Positions 55,614-64,000 of a stretch of DNA of 64,000 bases are shown one piece after another. The number at the start of each line of letters is the position of its first letter. Positions within the stretch are counted from its first letter, which is position 1. Source of the DNA: Paraflavitalea sp966211765 (GTDB lineage Bacteria; Bacteroidota; Bacteroidia; Chitinophagales; Chitinophagaceae); assembly GCA_966211765.1 (NCBI GenBank), contig CBIHOV010000009.1:124001-188000 (forward strand), written 5' to 3'. The translations under genes and the position numbers were made by a program. The notes beneath the pieces were generated by a model. The model did not search any database, had not been told where the DNA came from, and worked only from the letters and a program-made list of their open reading frames with translations.

Positions 55614-56018
55614 ATGGACATGAACGCAGCACCTCCTACACACGATAACAAGAAATCGCTCACCAACGAGCACCTGGCCAACGAAAGGACCTTACTTGCC
55701 TGGATTCGCACGGCGGTGGGCATTATGGCCTTTGGCTTTGTGGTGGTGAAATTCTCCCTTTTTATTAAGCAAATGACCATTATATTGGGCAAGCCCCCGG
55801 TAGAAGGGCAAAACCATGGTTATTCAGGTCTGGTGGGTATTTTGCTTGTGATACTGGGTGCACTGGCGTTGCTGGTGGGGATGATCCGCTACCATCGCAC
55901 CTCCCGTCATTTGAACAACGGTCAATTCCGGGAACGGTCTGCCTGGCTCTATGTCTTCGCAGGCGGCATGCTCCTGGTAAGCATTGTGCTGATCCTCTAT
56001 CTGGGCGATATTTTGTAA
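55614..56018 (+). CDS. DUF202 (YidH-like) membrane protein
   Basis: A 134-aa protein whose N-terminal part (LANERTLLAWIRTAVGIMAF) is the DUF202 signature, followed by TM helices at about 35-55, 68-90 and 109-131. The family is abundant and uncharacterised. Preceded by a small imperfect hairpin (55571-55595). Confidence 0.88.
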   Translation: MDMNAAPPTHDNKKSLTNEHLANERTLLAWIRTAVGIMAFGFVVVKFSLFIKQMTIILGKPPVEGQNHGYSGLVGILLVILGALALLVGMIRYHRTSRHLNNGQFRERSAWLYVFAGGMLLVSIVLILYLGDIL

Positions 56019-56079
56019 ATACCTACGCTATCTCCTGTATGCTGGAACCGAGAGATCTATTTAGTCCATTGATCATCGA

Positions 56080-56109
56080 TAAAAAGAAACCCCGCTCTTG
56101 CGAACGGGG
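56080..56109 (-). terminator. Terminator of the MFS gene
   Basis: Read on the minus strand, GCCCCGTTCGCAAGAGCGGGG is followed by TTTCTTTTT. The stem has one mismatch. It lies 42 bp after the MFS stop, and being nearly symmetrical may also end the DUF202 transcript. Confidence 0.65.
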
Positions 56110-56150
56110 CCACTTCATATGCATATTAGATCAATACAGGTGTATTCTTC

Positions 56151-57398
56151 TTACGCTTCAGCCACAACCGGCACGGCCCTCGTTGCCTCGCTGCCTTCCT
56201 GCCTCGTTGCCTTCTCTACGCCTTTCCACTTCGTCCCCAGCAACGTTGCAAAAACACCCAGCGACAATATCCCATAAGCTACTCCCAACATAGCCTGGTT
56301 GCTAATGGTGAGGGTATTGGCCAAAAGGGAACTCAAAATAGAAGTTACCACGGCAAATCCGCCTCCTACAAGTCCACTGGATTTTCCTGCATACTGCGGG
56401 AAACGCATGAGGCTATACGACATCAGGTTATTGAAAATAAATCCACCCATGCTATGCAGCAGGAATACATAGAGCAATAAGGTAAACAGGTTGTTATAAT
56501 GCAGCGTAACAGGTATCAACACTGCTACAGTGGCAAGCTGCAGGCCGCTGGCCAGCAACAACTTTTTAAGAAAGGGCCGTTGGATCAGCATCCTGGATAT
56601 AGAACCACCAATGAATACGGAAACGCCCGAAAAGAGGGCACAATAGCCTGTTATCGTAGGAGAGAGTTGCATGCGCTGCTCGATGAGAAAGGGGCTGCCC
56701 ATACCGTAGATCAATATCATGCCGTAGGAAAGTCCCAGGATGACGAGACCGGCCGTAAAATCCTTTGCCTTTAGCATGTGGGCATAACTACTCAGGATAA
56801 CGCGCGCACTGAAAGGCTGACGGACCTTCATTGATTCTCCACCCGTCACTAATTCTATTACGAAAAATACCAGGCCAAAGTAGCCGAGGAACATGAAATT
56901 GGAAGACCAGCCCCAGGTGGTTTGAAAGAACCCGCCCAGGAAAGGCGCTACGATGGGCGCGATGGCCCAGATAACAGAGAACAGGCTGGTGTATTTTTTC
57001 AACTGCTCACCCGAATACAGGTCTACAAACAGCGCGCGCTTGCTTACCACGATCATTGCCACCGTAAAGCCCTGCACGATCCGCAGGGTATAGATCAGTT
57101 GAAGGTTGCTCGTATACGCGATCATAAAACTGGCGGCACTGAATAATAACATGGAGGCCATACTGGGCCAGTAGCGCCCATAGGTATCGACGATCCCGCC
57201 TACAATCAATTGCGAAATACCATAACTGATAATGAAGAAAGATAAGGTGAGCTGAATAGCAGCTGGCGTGGCATGTAACTGCTTCGCCATATCGGGTAGT
57301 GACGGAATATATACATCCATAGCAAAACCGGACAATGGGATCAGACTTAATGCAACAATGGTATTCCAACCCACCCGGGATTCTTTGATTCGTTTCAT
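56151..57398 (-). CDS. Bcr/CflA-type multidrug MFS transporter
   Basis: A 415-aa protein with 12 hydrophobic segments. The first has the family signature (FAMDVYIPSLPDMAKQL), and the TM2-3 loop has VDTYGRYWPSM. It would export small drugs or amino-acid derivatives by proton antiport. The C-terminal tail VEKATRQEGSEATRAVPVVA is translated through a copy of the TTGCCT-rich repeat (56176-56216), an unusual acquisition of coding sequence. It is transcribed with the AraC regulator that starts upstream of it, 87 bp away. Confidence 0.88.
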   Translation of the reverse strand: MKRIKESRVGWNTIVALSLIPLSGFAMDVYIPSLPDMAKQLHATPAAIQLTLSFFIISYGISQLIVGGIVDTYGRYWPSMASMLLFSAASFMIAYTSNLQLIYTLRIVQGFTVAMIVVSKRALFVDLYSGEQLKKYTSLFSVIWAIAPIVAPFLGGFFQTTWGWSSNFMFLGYFGLVFFVIELVTGGESMKVRQPFSARVILSSYAHMLKAKDFTAGLVILGLSYGMILIYGMGSPFLIEQRMQLSPTITGYCALFSGVSVFIGGSISRMLIQRPFLKKLLLASGLQLATVAVLIPVTLHYNNLFTLLLYVFLLHSMGGFIFNNLMSYSLMRFPQYAGKSSGLVGGGFAVVTSILSSLLANTLTISNQAMLGVAYGILSLGVFATLLGTKWKGVEKATRQEGSEATRAVPVVAEA

Positions 57399-57485
57399 GG
57401 CTTACTACTTTACTTTATTAGTACACAAAGGTAAAAAGCCTTGTCTTCCCAGTTGTTATACCATTCAAAGGGATGATTATACGAA

Positions 57486-58430
57486 TCAAAGGTGCGTGGC
57501 CGGCGTCAATTGCTGCCCGGTCCGGAATTCCATGGGCGTTTCCGTGGTAAACTGTTTAAAGTATTTGTTGAAATGCGAAGGGTATTCAAAACCAAGGGCA
57601 TAGGCGATCTCTGCGATATTCCAGTTGGTATTGCGGAGCAGGGCCCGGGCTTCTGTCATCACGCGTTCCTGGATAATGGCGCGGGTGGTTTTGCCGGTAT
57701 GTTTCTTCACCACGCTATTGAGGTGGTTTACATGCACATGCAACTGGTCGGCAAAATGGGCAGGGGTGAGCAGCTTCAGTGAGTTTTCGGGAGAGTCGAC
57801 CGGGAATTGCTGGTTCAGGGTAGTGAGGAAGACATTCACCAGCCGGTCGCGCACCATCGTGGGCGGAGCAATCTGGCCTTGCTGAAGCCGGATGCCTTCA
57901 TGGACAAGCAGTTGTAAGATGTTCCGGATCATATCCCATTTAAATGGATAGTCAGACTCCCGCAGAGATTGCATCTCAGCGAATAGGGGGAGGAGCCGGT
58001 CTGCGTCTTTTTTGGTGAGTACGATCACCGGATGCAGCGTGGGGTTGAACAGGGCGCTGGCATACTGCACATCCGGAGGGAGGTGGCCTTCTATAAAGGG
58101 CTTATTGAACAAACAGTGAAAACGGTTGATGGCGCCGGCCCTGACCTCAATGGAAGTAGGTACCGAAGGGTGGGTAAAGATCAGGCAGGGCTGGTCGAGC
58201 GGTATCTCCTGGTCATTGTAGATCAACATGCCATCCCCGTGGCCCAGATTGCAGATGCAGATCTTATAGTAATCCCTTCTGTTGAAGGGCGTCTTTTGGG
58301 TGCCACCATTAATTGCCCGGATGTTGAAATGCCCTTTCCCATCCGCCCCCTGCAATACTTCGGCCGGTACGTTAAGGCCCCATCTTTCATAGTATTGCTG
58401 CAAACTCTCCGTAGGTATTTTCTTGTCCAT
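57486..58430 (-). CDS. AraC-family regulator with cupin-like N-domain
   Basis: A 315-aa protein from ATG 58430 (MDKKIPTESLQQYYERWGLN). Residues 30-150 are a cupin-type ligand domain; the C-terminal about 90 residues are a standard AraC double HTH (FADQLHVHVNHLNSVVKKHT, IAEIAYALGFEYPSHFNKYF). Likely activates the downstream MFS transporter when an exported compound is present. Confidence 0.9.
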   Translation of the reverse strand: MDKKIPTESLQQYYERWGLNVPAEVLQGADGKGHFNIRAINGGTQKTPFNRRDYYKICICNLGHGDGMLIYNDQEIPLDQPCLIFTHPSVPTSIEVRAGAINRFHCLFNKPFIEGHLPPDVQYASALFNPTLHPVIVLTKKDADRLLPLFAEMQSLRESDYPFKWDMIRNILQLLVHEGIRLQQGQIAPPTMVRDRLVNVFLTTLNQQFPVDSPENSLKLLTPAHFADQLHVHVNHLNSVVKKHTGKTTRAIIQERVMTEARALLRNTNWNIAEIAYALGFEYPSHFNKYFKQFTTETPMEFRTGQQLTPATHL

Positions 58431-58465
58431 ATTGAACTTATATAATTCAAAGGTAGCGATTTTTA

Positions 58466-58642
58466 GAAAGGCAACAAGGCATTGGGCAGCAAGGCAACGA
58501 GGTCCCGATCTTCGTCGGAGCATAATGGTATCAAGATAAGCTTCTGGAGTATTTCTTTCCTTAGCCCTTCGGATCCGCGTTTCCAATCAACATAATCTCG
58601 TTCTCCTCGATGCGTCGCTGCCTTGATGCCTCATTGCCTTTT
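58466..58642. repeat. MITE-like inverted pair of TTGCCT-rich repeats (copy D)
   Basis: The left arm (58466-58502, AAAGGCAACAAGGCAT...) and right arm (58608-58642) are imperfect reverse complements over about 33 bp, enclosing about 105 bp without a gene. It is in the 428-bp spacer (58431-58858) between the AraC gene and susC. No target-site duplication was identified. Confidence 0.55.
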
Positions 58643-58750
58643 CCCTTCACCGCGCAAACGGTTGTGCAAATGACACCAATCCCCCTTTGTAAAAATTGCG
58701 CATTCGGTTGTACAGCCTAATCAAACGATTGCATAAAGGATGGGCAATTT

Positions 58751-58766
58751 TCATCATGCATGATGA
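58751..58766. promoter_or_regulatory. 16-bp palindrome upstream of susC
   Basis: TCATCATGCATGATGA is a perfect 16-bp palindrome 92 bp before the susC start. It is a plausible binding site for a dimeric regulator. No -33/-7 pair was found reliably near it. Confidence 0.45.
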
Positions 58767-58858
58767 TCCCGTTTATCTTATAAATTCAGGGCTGATTTAA
58801 AAGATAACAGCAAAAAAAGGAATTCATCAACAGGGCTGTTAGCCAAACAAAAAAGCTT

Positions 58859-61852
58859 ATGAGATTACAATCGCTCAAGCCAGCGAAAAGCATTGCTTTT
58901 TGCGCCTTACTTTCTATTTACTGCCGGACCTCCGCGTATTCTTTTTCCGGCAATCAGGTCCACCCAAAAATTGTCATCCCAGGCAAGGATACCATTCCGG
59001 GCAAGAAGGATACCACATTGGCTCATGAGGCTACGCCCAAACAGGTTGCTGCCCAGACTTCGCTCTCCAAAGATGGCAAGGTCAATATCCGCCCACTGAG
59101 CTATACACCCTTCATTACAGCACAACAATATGTAAAAGGCAACCTGGCCGGTGTATATGTACAGGAGCCCTCCGGCGAACCCGGTACGGATCAGAACATG
59201 TTTATCCGCGGTATTGCCATGCCTTTACTCAGCAAAAGAGAACTTTTCGATAACCAGGCCGCCGTTTACCTCAATGGCATTCCCCTCGCTACCGAAAATC
59301 CTTTTGCCTACGAAATACAGCAATATGATTTCAACCGCATCGGACCTGCTACCAACCTGTTGGCTGCCCTCAATATAGATAATGTGGAATCCATTGAGGT
59401 GATCAAGGATCCCGCAAAACTGGCCCTCTTAGGTCCAGTGGCTGCCAACGGCGCCATCTGGATCACTACCAAAGCAGCCAGCTCGGGCTATCGCCAGATC
59501 AATGTGAATGCTTACTTTGGTTTTGCGCCGCAGCAAAGGGTAACGGCTATCAATGGCGTTTATGAAAATAATTTCCGCCTGCCCTTCTATGATAAGTATG
59601 GTACCCTCGCCGACCGCTTCAATTACCCGGCTTACCTGAAAGACTCTTCCAATGCCGATTATTATGGCCGTTCCAACTGGACGGACCTGTATTATAAGAA
59701 CCAGCCATTGTACAACCTCGACCTCAGCCTCACAGGTGGATCGGAGAGGGCCAATTTCCGTTTCTTCGGCGCTGCCACGCGCAATGCCAATTCGGCCGAT
59801 GAAACTGCCTTGCAACGCTACAATGCATCTTTCTCCATCAATGTATTGCCGCTGAGCTGGGTTACTGTTTCTTCCATGATCAATGCCGCGCATATGATCC
59901 GTAACCGTAACCGCAACTTTGTGGACCGCCTTGCAGAAGCGCGTTACCTGCCCGATGTATCGAATCCCCTGCCTCCCAATAAGAACGTATACAATACCTA
60001 CCAGTCGGAATTTGATGAGAACGTGAAGGATGATAACAAGACCACCGCGGTGCAGGGTTATTTCAATATCCTGGCGAAAATGAAAGGCGTACGCTACAAT
60101 GGCGGCATTTCCTTCGACTACAATGAAGGCACGCGCGATGTATTCTATCCCACCCAATTGCTGGAAGGCAACAACTTCGTGAGCAACTATTTCGGGTTCA
60201 ACCAGCGTTTTATTTTCAGTAATACACTCGGTTACACTTTCAGGATCAACGATGATAACAAACTGGACCTGGAACTGGGACAGAATTACCAGACCACCCT
60301 CAACAAGTTTGAATATGCTTATGCATACAATGGTCCCAACAATTTTATCAAGCTCAATATTGTAGAAGGCGATATCAATAAAACGAATTACCTGCAATCA
60401 AACGGCTTCGATGTATTCTACCATCCTTCCAACCAGAAAGCGGCCGTAGCTTCTTTCTTTGGTAAAGCTGCCTGGAATTACAAAGAGCTGCTGGACCTCA
60501 CAGCTGTGGTACGCCGCGATGGCTCTTCCGTAATGCAGCAGGACAACCGCTGGTATACAGGTTTTGGCGTTTCGGCTTCCTTCGACCTGTACAAAGCATT
60601 GCTACAGGAAAGCAACCTGCTCAGTGGACTGCGCCTCACCGCTTCCTATGGCAGGAATGGTAAGTTATTGTCGGACGACCGCTTTGCCGGCGGACCCAAC
60701 TACCGCTCCGATCTTTCCTGGACAGGCGCCCCTGCTATTGGCAGTTTCGCCGGATTGCCCGGTCTTTCCCGTCCTTACACAGCTGGCTGGGTAGGCTATG
60801 GCATTCCATGGGCCTATGTAGAGCAGGCGACTGCGGGTGTGGAAGCAAGCTTGCTGAAAAACAAATTGCAGGTACGCCTCGATGTATACAGCAAAACGGA
60901 TAAAGACATGCTGTTGCCTATACCGGTGCCAGCCGAATATGGTTATAAATCGGCCTATGCTTCCGGAATGGATGTCAACAACAGTGGCCTTGATCTTACC
61001 CTGCAGGCTGCAATATTGGCCGGCGGTAAGCACAAACCCAGCCTCAACCTGCATGCCAACTTCAACTACAATAAGAACGAACTGAAAGCCCTTCCCAATG
61101 GCCTGCAACAAGTAGTTATCAACGATCACCTGCTGCAGGTGGGTAAGTCCATCGATGCATTTTGGGTATACAAGAATGAAGGTATCTTCAACAGCGATGC
61201 AGAAGTGCCGGTAAAACCTGGCACCTCACAGCCGCTTACTTACCAGGGTGTGGCCCTGAAAGCAGGAGACGCCCGCTGGAAAGATGTAAACGGCGATTTC
61301 ACCATCAACGAAGATGATAAGGTTTTGGTGGGTAATTCACTGCCCAAACTGACCGGTGGATTTGGTGGCAACCTGGGGTATGGTTCCTTCCAACTCGATT
61401 TCCATTTCTATTTTGCCCTGGGACATAAACTCCTCAATAAATACGCGGCCCAACGGCTCGACTTCATCAATACCGATGTTGCTTCCAGCATTGATGGGGT
61501 GAAAGAGATTACTTTCTGGGAGAAAAAGATGGACCTCTCCGGTTATCCGATGTACAATCCCTGGAGCAATACCATTCCTTACCGTCTCGACCAGGACCTC
61601 TTTCTCGACGATGCCTCTTTTGTGAAGCTTCGCTCTGTAACGCTGTCGTATAACCTCATCACCGGCTGGAAAGGCAAGGGTCAAAGCAAGGTATTCAGGG
61701 AAGCAACTGTATATGTAACCGGCGCCAATCTCTTTACCATTACGCCCTTCAAAGGAGATGATCCGGAACTGGTGCAATACAATGGCCTGTATACAGGCGC
61801 CGGTTTGCCCATTCAGCGTTCTGTTATCCTTGGTTTTAAAATAGCGTTATAA
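58859..61852 (+). CDS. SusC-family TonB-dependent outer-membrane transporter
   Basis: A 997-aa protein. After the signal peptide there is a charged linker (GKDTIPGKKDTTLAHEATPK) instead of the usual carboxypeptidase-regulatory-like domain. The plug begins near residue 90 (QQYVKGNLAGVYVQEPSGEP), with NQAAVYLNGIPL and IESIEVIKDPAKLALLGPVA; the barrel follows and ends ILGFKIAL. It imports oligosaccharides or peptides together with the SusD partner encoded 27 bp downstream. Substrate cannot be read from sequence, and no degradative enzyme is in the visible part of this locus. Confidence 0.93.
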   Translation: MRLQSLKPAKSIAFCALLSIYCRTSAYSFSGNQVHPKIVIPGKDTIPGKKDTTLAHEATPKQVAAQTSLSKDGKVNIRPLSYTPFITAQQYVKGNLAGVYVQEPSGEPGTDQNMFIRGIAMPLLSKRELFDNQAAVYLNGIPLATENPFAYEIQQYDFNRIGPATNLLAALNIDNVESIEVIKDPAKLALLGPVAANGAIWITTKAASSGYRQINVNAYFGFAPQQRVTAINGVYENNFRLPFYDKYGTLADRFNYPAYLKDSSNADYYGRSNWTDLYYKNQPLYNLDLSLTGGSERANFRFFGAATRNANSADETALQRYNASFSINVLPLSWVTVSSMINAAHMIRNRNRNFVDRLAEARYLPDVSNPLPPNKNVYNTYQSEFDENVKDDNKTTAVQGYFNILAKMKGVRYNGGISFDYNEGTRDVFYPTQLLEGNNFVSNYFGFNQRFIFSNTLGYTFRINDDNKLDLELGQNYQTTLNKFEYAYAYNGPNNFIKLNIVEGDINKTNYLQSNGFDVFYHPSNQKAAVASFFGKAAWNYKELLDLTAVVRRDGSSVMQQDNRWYTGFGVSASFDLYKALLQESNLLSGLRLTASYGRNGKLLSDDRFAGGPNYRSDLSWTGAPAIGSFAGLPGLSRPYTAGWVGYGIPWAYVEQATAGVEASLLKNKLQVRLDVYSKTDKDMLLPIPVPAEYGYKSAYASGMDVNNSGLDLTLQAAILAGGKHKPSLNLHANFNYNKNELKALPNGLQQVVINDHLLQVGKSIDAFWVYKNEGIFNSDAEVPVKPGTSQPLTYQGVALKAGDARWKDVNGDFTINEDDKVLVGNSLPKLTGGFGGNLGYGSFQLDFHFYFALGHKLLNKYAAQRLDFINTDVASSIDGVKEITFWEKKMDLSGYPMYNPWSNTIPYRLDQDLFLDDASFVKLRSVTLSYNLITGWKGKGQSKVFREATVYVTGANLFTITPFKGDDPELVQYNGLYTGAGLPIQRSVILGFKIAL

Positions 61853-61879
61853 TCATTCAACATCATAATCTCCCTTAGT

Positions 61880-63457
61880 ATGACCGGGAAAAAAATAATA
61901 ACTGTATCACTCACGGCTCTCTTGTTCACCGCTTCTGTGCCGTTCAGCGCCTGCAACAAACAGCTGGACATCAACTCCACCCGTCAATCGGATGAAGCGA
62001 ATAGCTGGAAGAGCATCGACGATGCCCGCTCGGGTTTGATGGGCATCTATGGACTGTTCCGTGCGGCGGTAGCCGACAACAATACCCACTGGCTGATGGG
62101 GGAACTGCGAAATGGCGACTTTACAGCCCTGAAGCGGCCCGACCTCAAAGCCATCATTGAAGGCAAGCTCAATGCTTCTTATCCCGTCATTGAAAGCATT
62201 ACCAACTGGCGTCGCTTTTACGCCGCCATCAATGCCTGCAATCTTTTCATTGAACGTTCGGGCGAGGCCATGGCCGATACGCGCTATACGGAGGTCAATC
62301 ATAAGATCGATGTAGCCCAGGCCCGCGTGCTGCGTGCTTTCATGTACTACTATATTGTACGCATCTGGGGCGATGTTCCCCTGATCACCAAATCATACGA
62401 CAACGGCAGTTTTAAAACATTCGGCCGCAGTCCTCAGCAGAACGTATTGGGCTTCGCAGTAAAGGAGATCGAAGAAGCGGCCCCGCTGCTCCCTTATGTA
62501 TACGGTAACGGCGACCCGGTATTACCCGGCCTGATATACCATACAAAAACCTATGATCAATGGAGAAATATTCTGATCAATAAAGTATCAGCCTATGCCA
62601 TCCTGGCCCATATCACAGCGCTGCAAGGCAACTATTTTGCAACCGCTGGATATACCGACTTCGTGATGCAGAACTACAACAAGATCGGTATTAACTACCT
62701 GTCAGTAGCAGACCTGACAGGCAAAACGGGCATCTTCAACGAACTGGCAGGCGACCTGGCTTCGGACCAGAACCAGTTTATCTCCTTCAATTTTATCAAG
62801 GGAATGGGCGAGTCATCCGTATCAGGCCATATCGAACAACTCACCCTGGCCTACCCGCTGGTGTCGAAGCAATTGCCGGATATCTATATTACCAATGATA
62901 CACTGGCGTCGATGTTCCCCACCAGCAACGGGCAGGACCTTCGCTTCGGTACCGATACTTCCAGCGTGGACCAGGGTACGCCTACGCTTTACCGAAATGC
63001 CTATATCACCGGTTATGGTGAAGAGATCCCCATCTTCAGCAAGATCAAATCCATCAATGGGGGGATTGCCGGCGAACAACAATTCAACGTGTTCACTTCC
63101 GCTATTCTCTTTACCCGCCTGGAAGAGATCAGCTTACTGCGTGCAGAAGCCCTGGCCGTGTTAGGGCATGAAGATGATGCAGCTGCATTGCTCAACAATA
63201 TACAGTCAAGAAGAGGGGTGAAGGCTTTCGATCTGGCCGTTCCGGGCGCCGACCTGGTAAAGGAAATATTTGAAGAACGCCGCCGTGAACTGGTAGGTGA
63301 GGGCTGGCGCTGGTACGACCTGGTGCGCTACCACAAGATCAAAAAGGACAATCCCGCTTTCAATGCACTGATCAGCAATGGCGGTATCTACTGGCCGGTA
63401 GCACGCGAAGTGCTGAACAACAATTCCAATATAACACAGAACAGTTACTGGAAATAA
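61880..63457 (+). CDS. SusD/RagB-family surface lipoprotein
   Basis: A 525-aa lipoprotein (signal LTALLFTASVPFSACNKQLD, lipidated Cys). TPR-like helices of SusD proteins are seen: AQARVLRAFMYYYIVRIWGD and, at the C-terminal end, IFEERRRELVGEGWRWYDLV. It caps the SusC barrel and captures substrate at the surface. Paired with susC by a 27-bp gap and followed, after 31 bp, by the FAS1-like lipoprotein. Confidence 0.94.
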   Translation: MTGKKIITVSLTALLFTASVPFSACNKQLDINSTRQSDEANSWKSIDDARSGLMGIYGLFRAAVADNNTHWLMGELRNGDFTALKRPDLKAIIEGKLNASYPVIESITNWRRFYAAINACNLFIERSGEAMADTRYTEVNHKIDVAQARVLRAFMYYYIVRIWGDVPLITKSYDNGSFKTFGRSPQQNVLGFAVKEIEEAAPLLPYVYGNGDPVLPGLIYHTKTYDQWRNILINKVSAYAILAHITALQGNYFATAGYTDFVMQNYNKIGINYLSVADLTGKTGIFNELAGDLASDQNQFISFNFIKGMGESSVSGHIEQLTLAYPLVSKQLPDIYITNDTLASMFPTSNGQDLRFGTDTSSVDQGTPTLYRNAYITGYGEEIPIFSKIKSINGGIAGEQQFNVFTSAILFTRLEEISLLRAEALAVLGHEDDAAALLNNIQSRRGVKAFDLAVPGADLVKEIFEERRRELVGEGWRWYDLVRYHKIKKDNPAFNALISNGGIYWPVAREVLNNNSNITQNSYWK

Positions 63458-63488
63458 CCGCCTGGAAAATCACTTCACCAAAAAGAAC

Positions 63489-64000
63489 ATGCAAATGAAT
63501 ATTCATCATAAAAGATTCTTACTCGCCGGCCTGATCGCCCTGGTGGTACTGGCTGGTTGTAAGAAAGACGATACGTATTACAACTACGATAAAGAGACCA
63601 GCGTATTTGAGGGGAACAGTTACCAGTACCTGCAAAAGGGTGGCGGTCTCTTCGATTCAATGCTATTGGTGATCAACCGCTGTACGGGATTGAAAGATTC
63701 ACTCCTGAGCGGCAAAGTCACTTTGTTTGCCATCAACAACAACAGTTTTAGCCTGGCCATGAAAAACCTCAACCTGCGCAGGGCTACCATGGTGCCCGCC
63801 CGGCCCCCGCTTTCCCTGGCTACCCTCGACTCCACCCAACTGGATACACTGGCATGCCGGTATATCCTCAATGGCCTGTATGCTACCAGCAGGGTAGTGG
63901 ACAATGCCGATGGTATCCAGGCGCCTGCCATCAAATACGGCTATCAGATGAACCTGCTCTATGAAAGGGTCAATGCCGCCGGCTACCAGGGTGGTGGACC
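63489..64000 (+). CDS. FAS1 (fasciclin)-like lipoprotein, 3' end outside window
   Basis: ATG at 63489 or 63495, lipoprotein signal FLLAGLIALVVLAGCKKDDT. Beyond it, SYQYLQKGGGLFDSMLLVIN and KVTLFAINNNSFSLAMKN match the helix and the threonine-leucine-phenylalanine-ala strand of fasciclin domains, which mediate adhesion. The frame remains open to the window end. It is commonly associated with SusC/D pairs in this group and may bind the same substrate at the surface. Confidence 0.78.
   Translation, partial: MQMNIHHKRFLLAGLIALVVLAGCKKDDTYYNYDKETSVFEGNSYQYLQKGGGLFDSMLLVINRCTGLKDSLLSGKVTLFAINNNSFSLAMKNLNLRRATMVPARPPLSLATLDSTQLDTLACRYILNGLYATSRVVDNADGIQAPAIKYGYQMNLLYERVNAAGYQGGG

Overview
The window reads as chromosomal DNA of a Bacteroidota bacterium, most likely family Chitinophagaceae (Chitinophaga/Niastella-like). 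The signs are a SusC/SusD pair, a one-protein hybrid two-component regulator, several AraC regulators, Bacteroidota-style lipoprotein signals, a TAnnTTTG-type -7 element, and many plant-polysaccharide enzymes. No rRNA, tRNA, CRISPR array, transposase or phage gene was recognised.

Layout. (1) 1-3.84 kb: end of an ankyrin protein, a leucine-rich-repeat protein, a DKNYY-repeat lipoprotein, a small minus-strand gene and a methyltransferase. (2) 4.18-23.46 kb: the most unusual part, ten same-strand genes packed with tiny gaps or overlaps (one 178-bp gap before the last) and closed by a strong terminator. They encode a DNase I-like EEP enzyme, two smaller beta-rich proteins, a 1090-aa DUF6603-like protein, three large uncharacterised proteins (488, 312 and 1449 aa), a 628-aa protein ending in a FISUMP-like domain, a two-domain glycosyltransferase and two proteins with Gly-Gly-X arrays. 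None has a visible signal peptide. I know of no described function for this set and treat it as the best candidate for an undescribed system. (3) 23.66-26.05 kb: an orphan MreB, a small exported protein, and a non-coding stretch with inverted repeats. (4) 26.05-38.24 kb, minus strand: a xylan/hemicellulose locus with a NodB deacetylase, an amidohydrolase, a SASA esterase, a GH3, a GH10 xylanase and a 1378-aa hybrid regulator, but no susC/susD. (5) 38.5-44.2 kb: an HTH-only AraC protein, a small protein, an alpha/beta hydrolase, a PepSY membrane protein and a TonB-dependent receptor (probably iron acquisition). (6) 44.2-50.2 kb: a possible Tat-exported protein, then a TetR regulator with a TolC-HlyD-EmrB tripartite efflux operon; two near-identical 14-bp palindromes flank tetR. 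(7) 50.3-58.4 kb: hairpin-rich spacer, DUF3024, small membrane proteins, GH43, a serine beta-lactamase-like hydrolase, DUF202, and an AraC/Bcr-type MFS pair. (8) 58.4-64 kb: a MITE-like inverted repeat, a 16-bp palindrome, then susC, susD and a FAS1-like lipoprotein cut by the window end.

How the parts fit. GH10, GH3, GH43 and the esterase/deacetylase would debranch and depolymerise xylan, with the hybrid regulator as the probable sugar sensor. The TetR unit looks like self-regulated drug efflux. The 19-kb operon probably makes a multi-protein assembly of beta-rich proteins with polyglycine adhesin-like partners and a dedicated glycosyltransferase; its cellular location is unknown. A degenerate TTGCCT-rich short repeat recurs at several intergenic sites and runs into one coding end. 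All family assignments are from reading motifs, without database searches.
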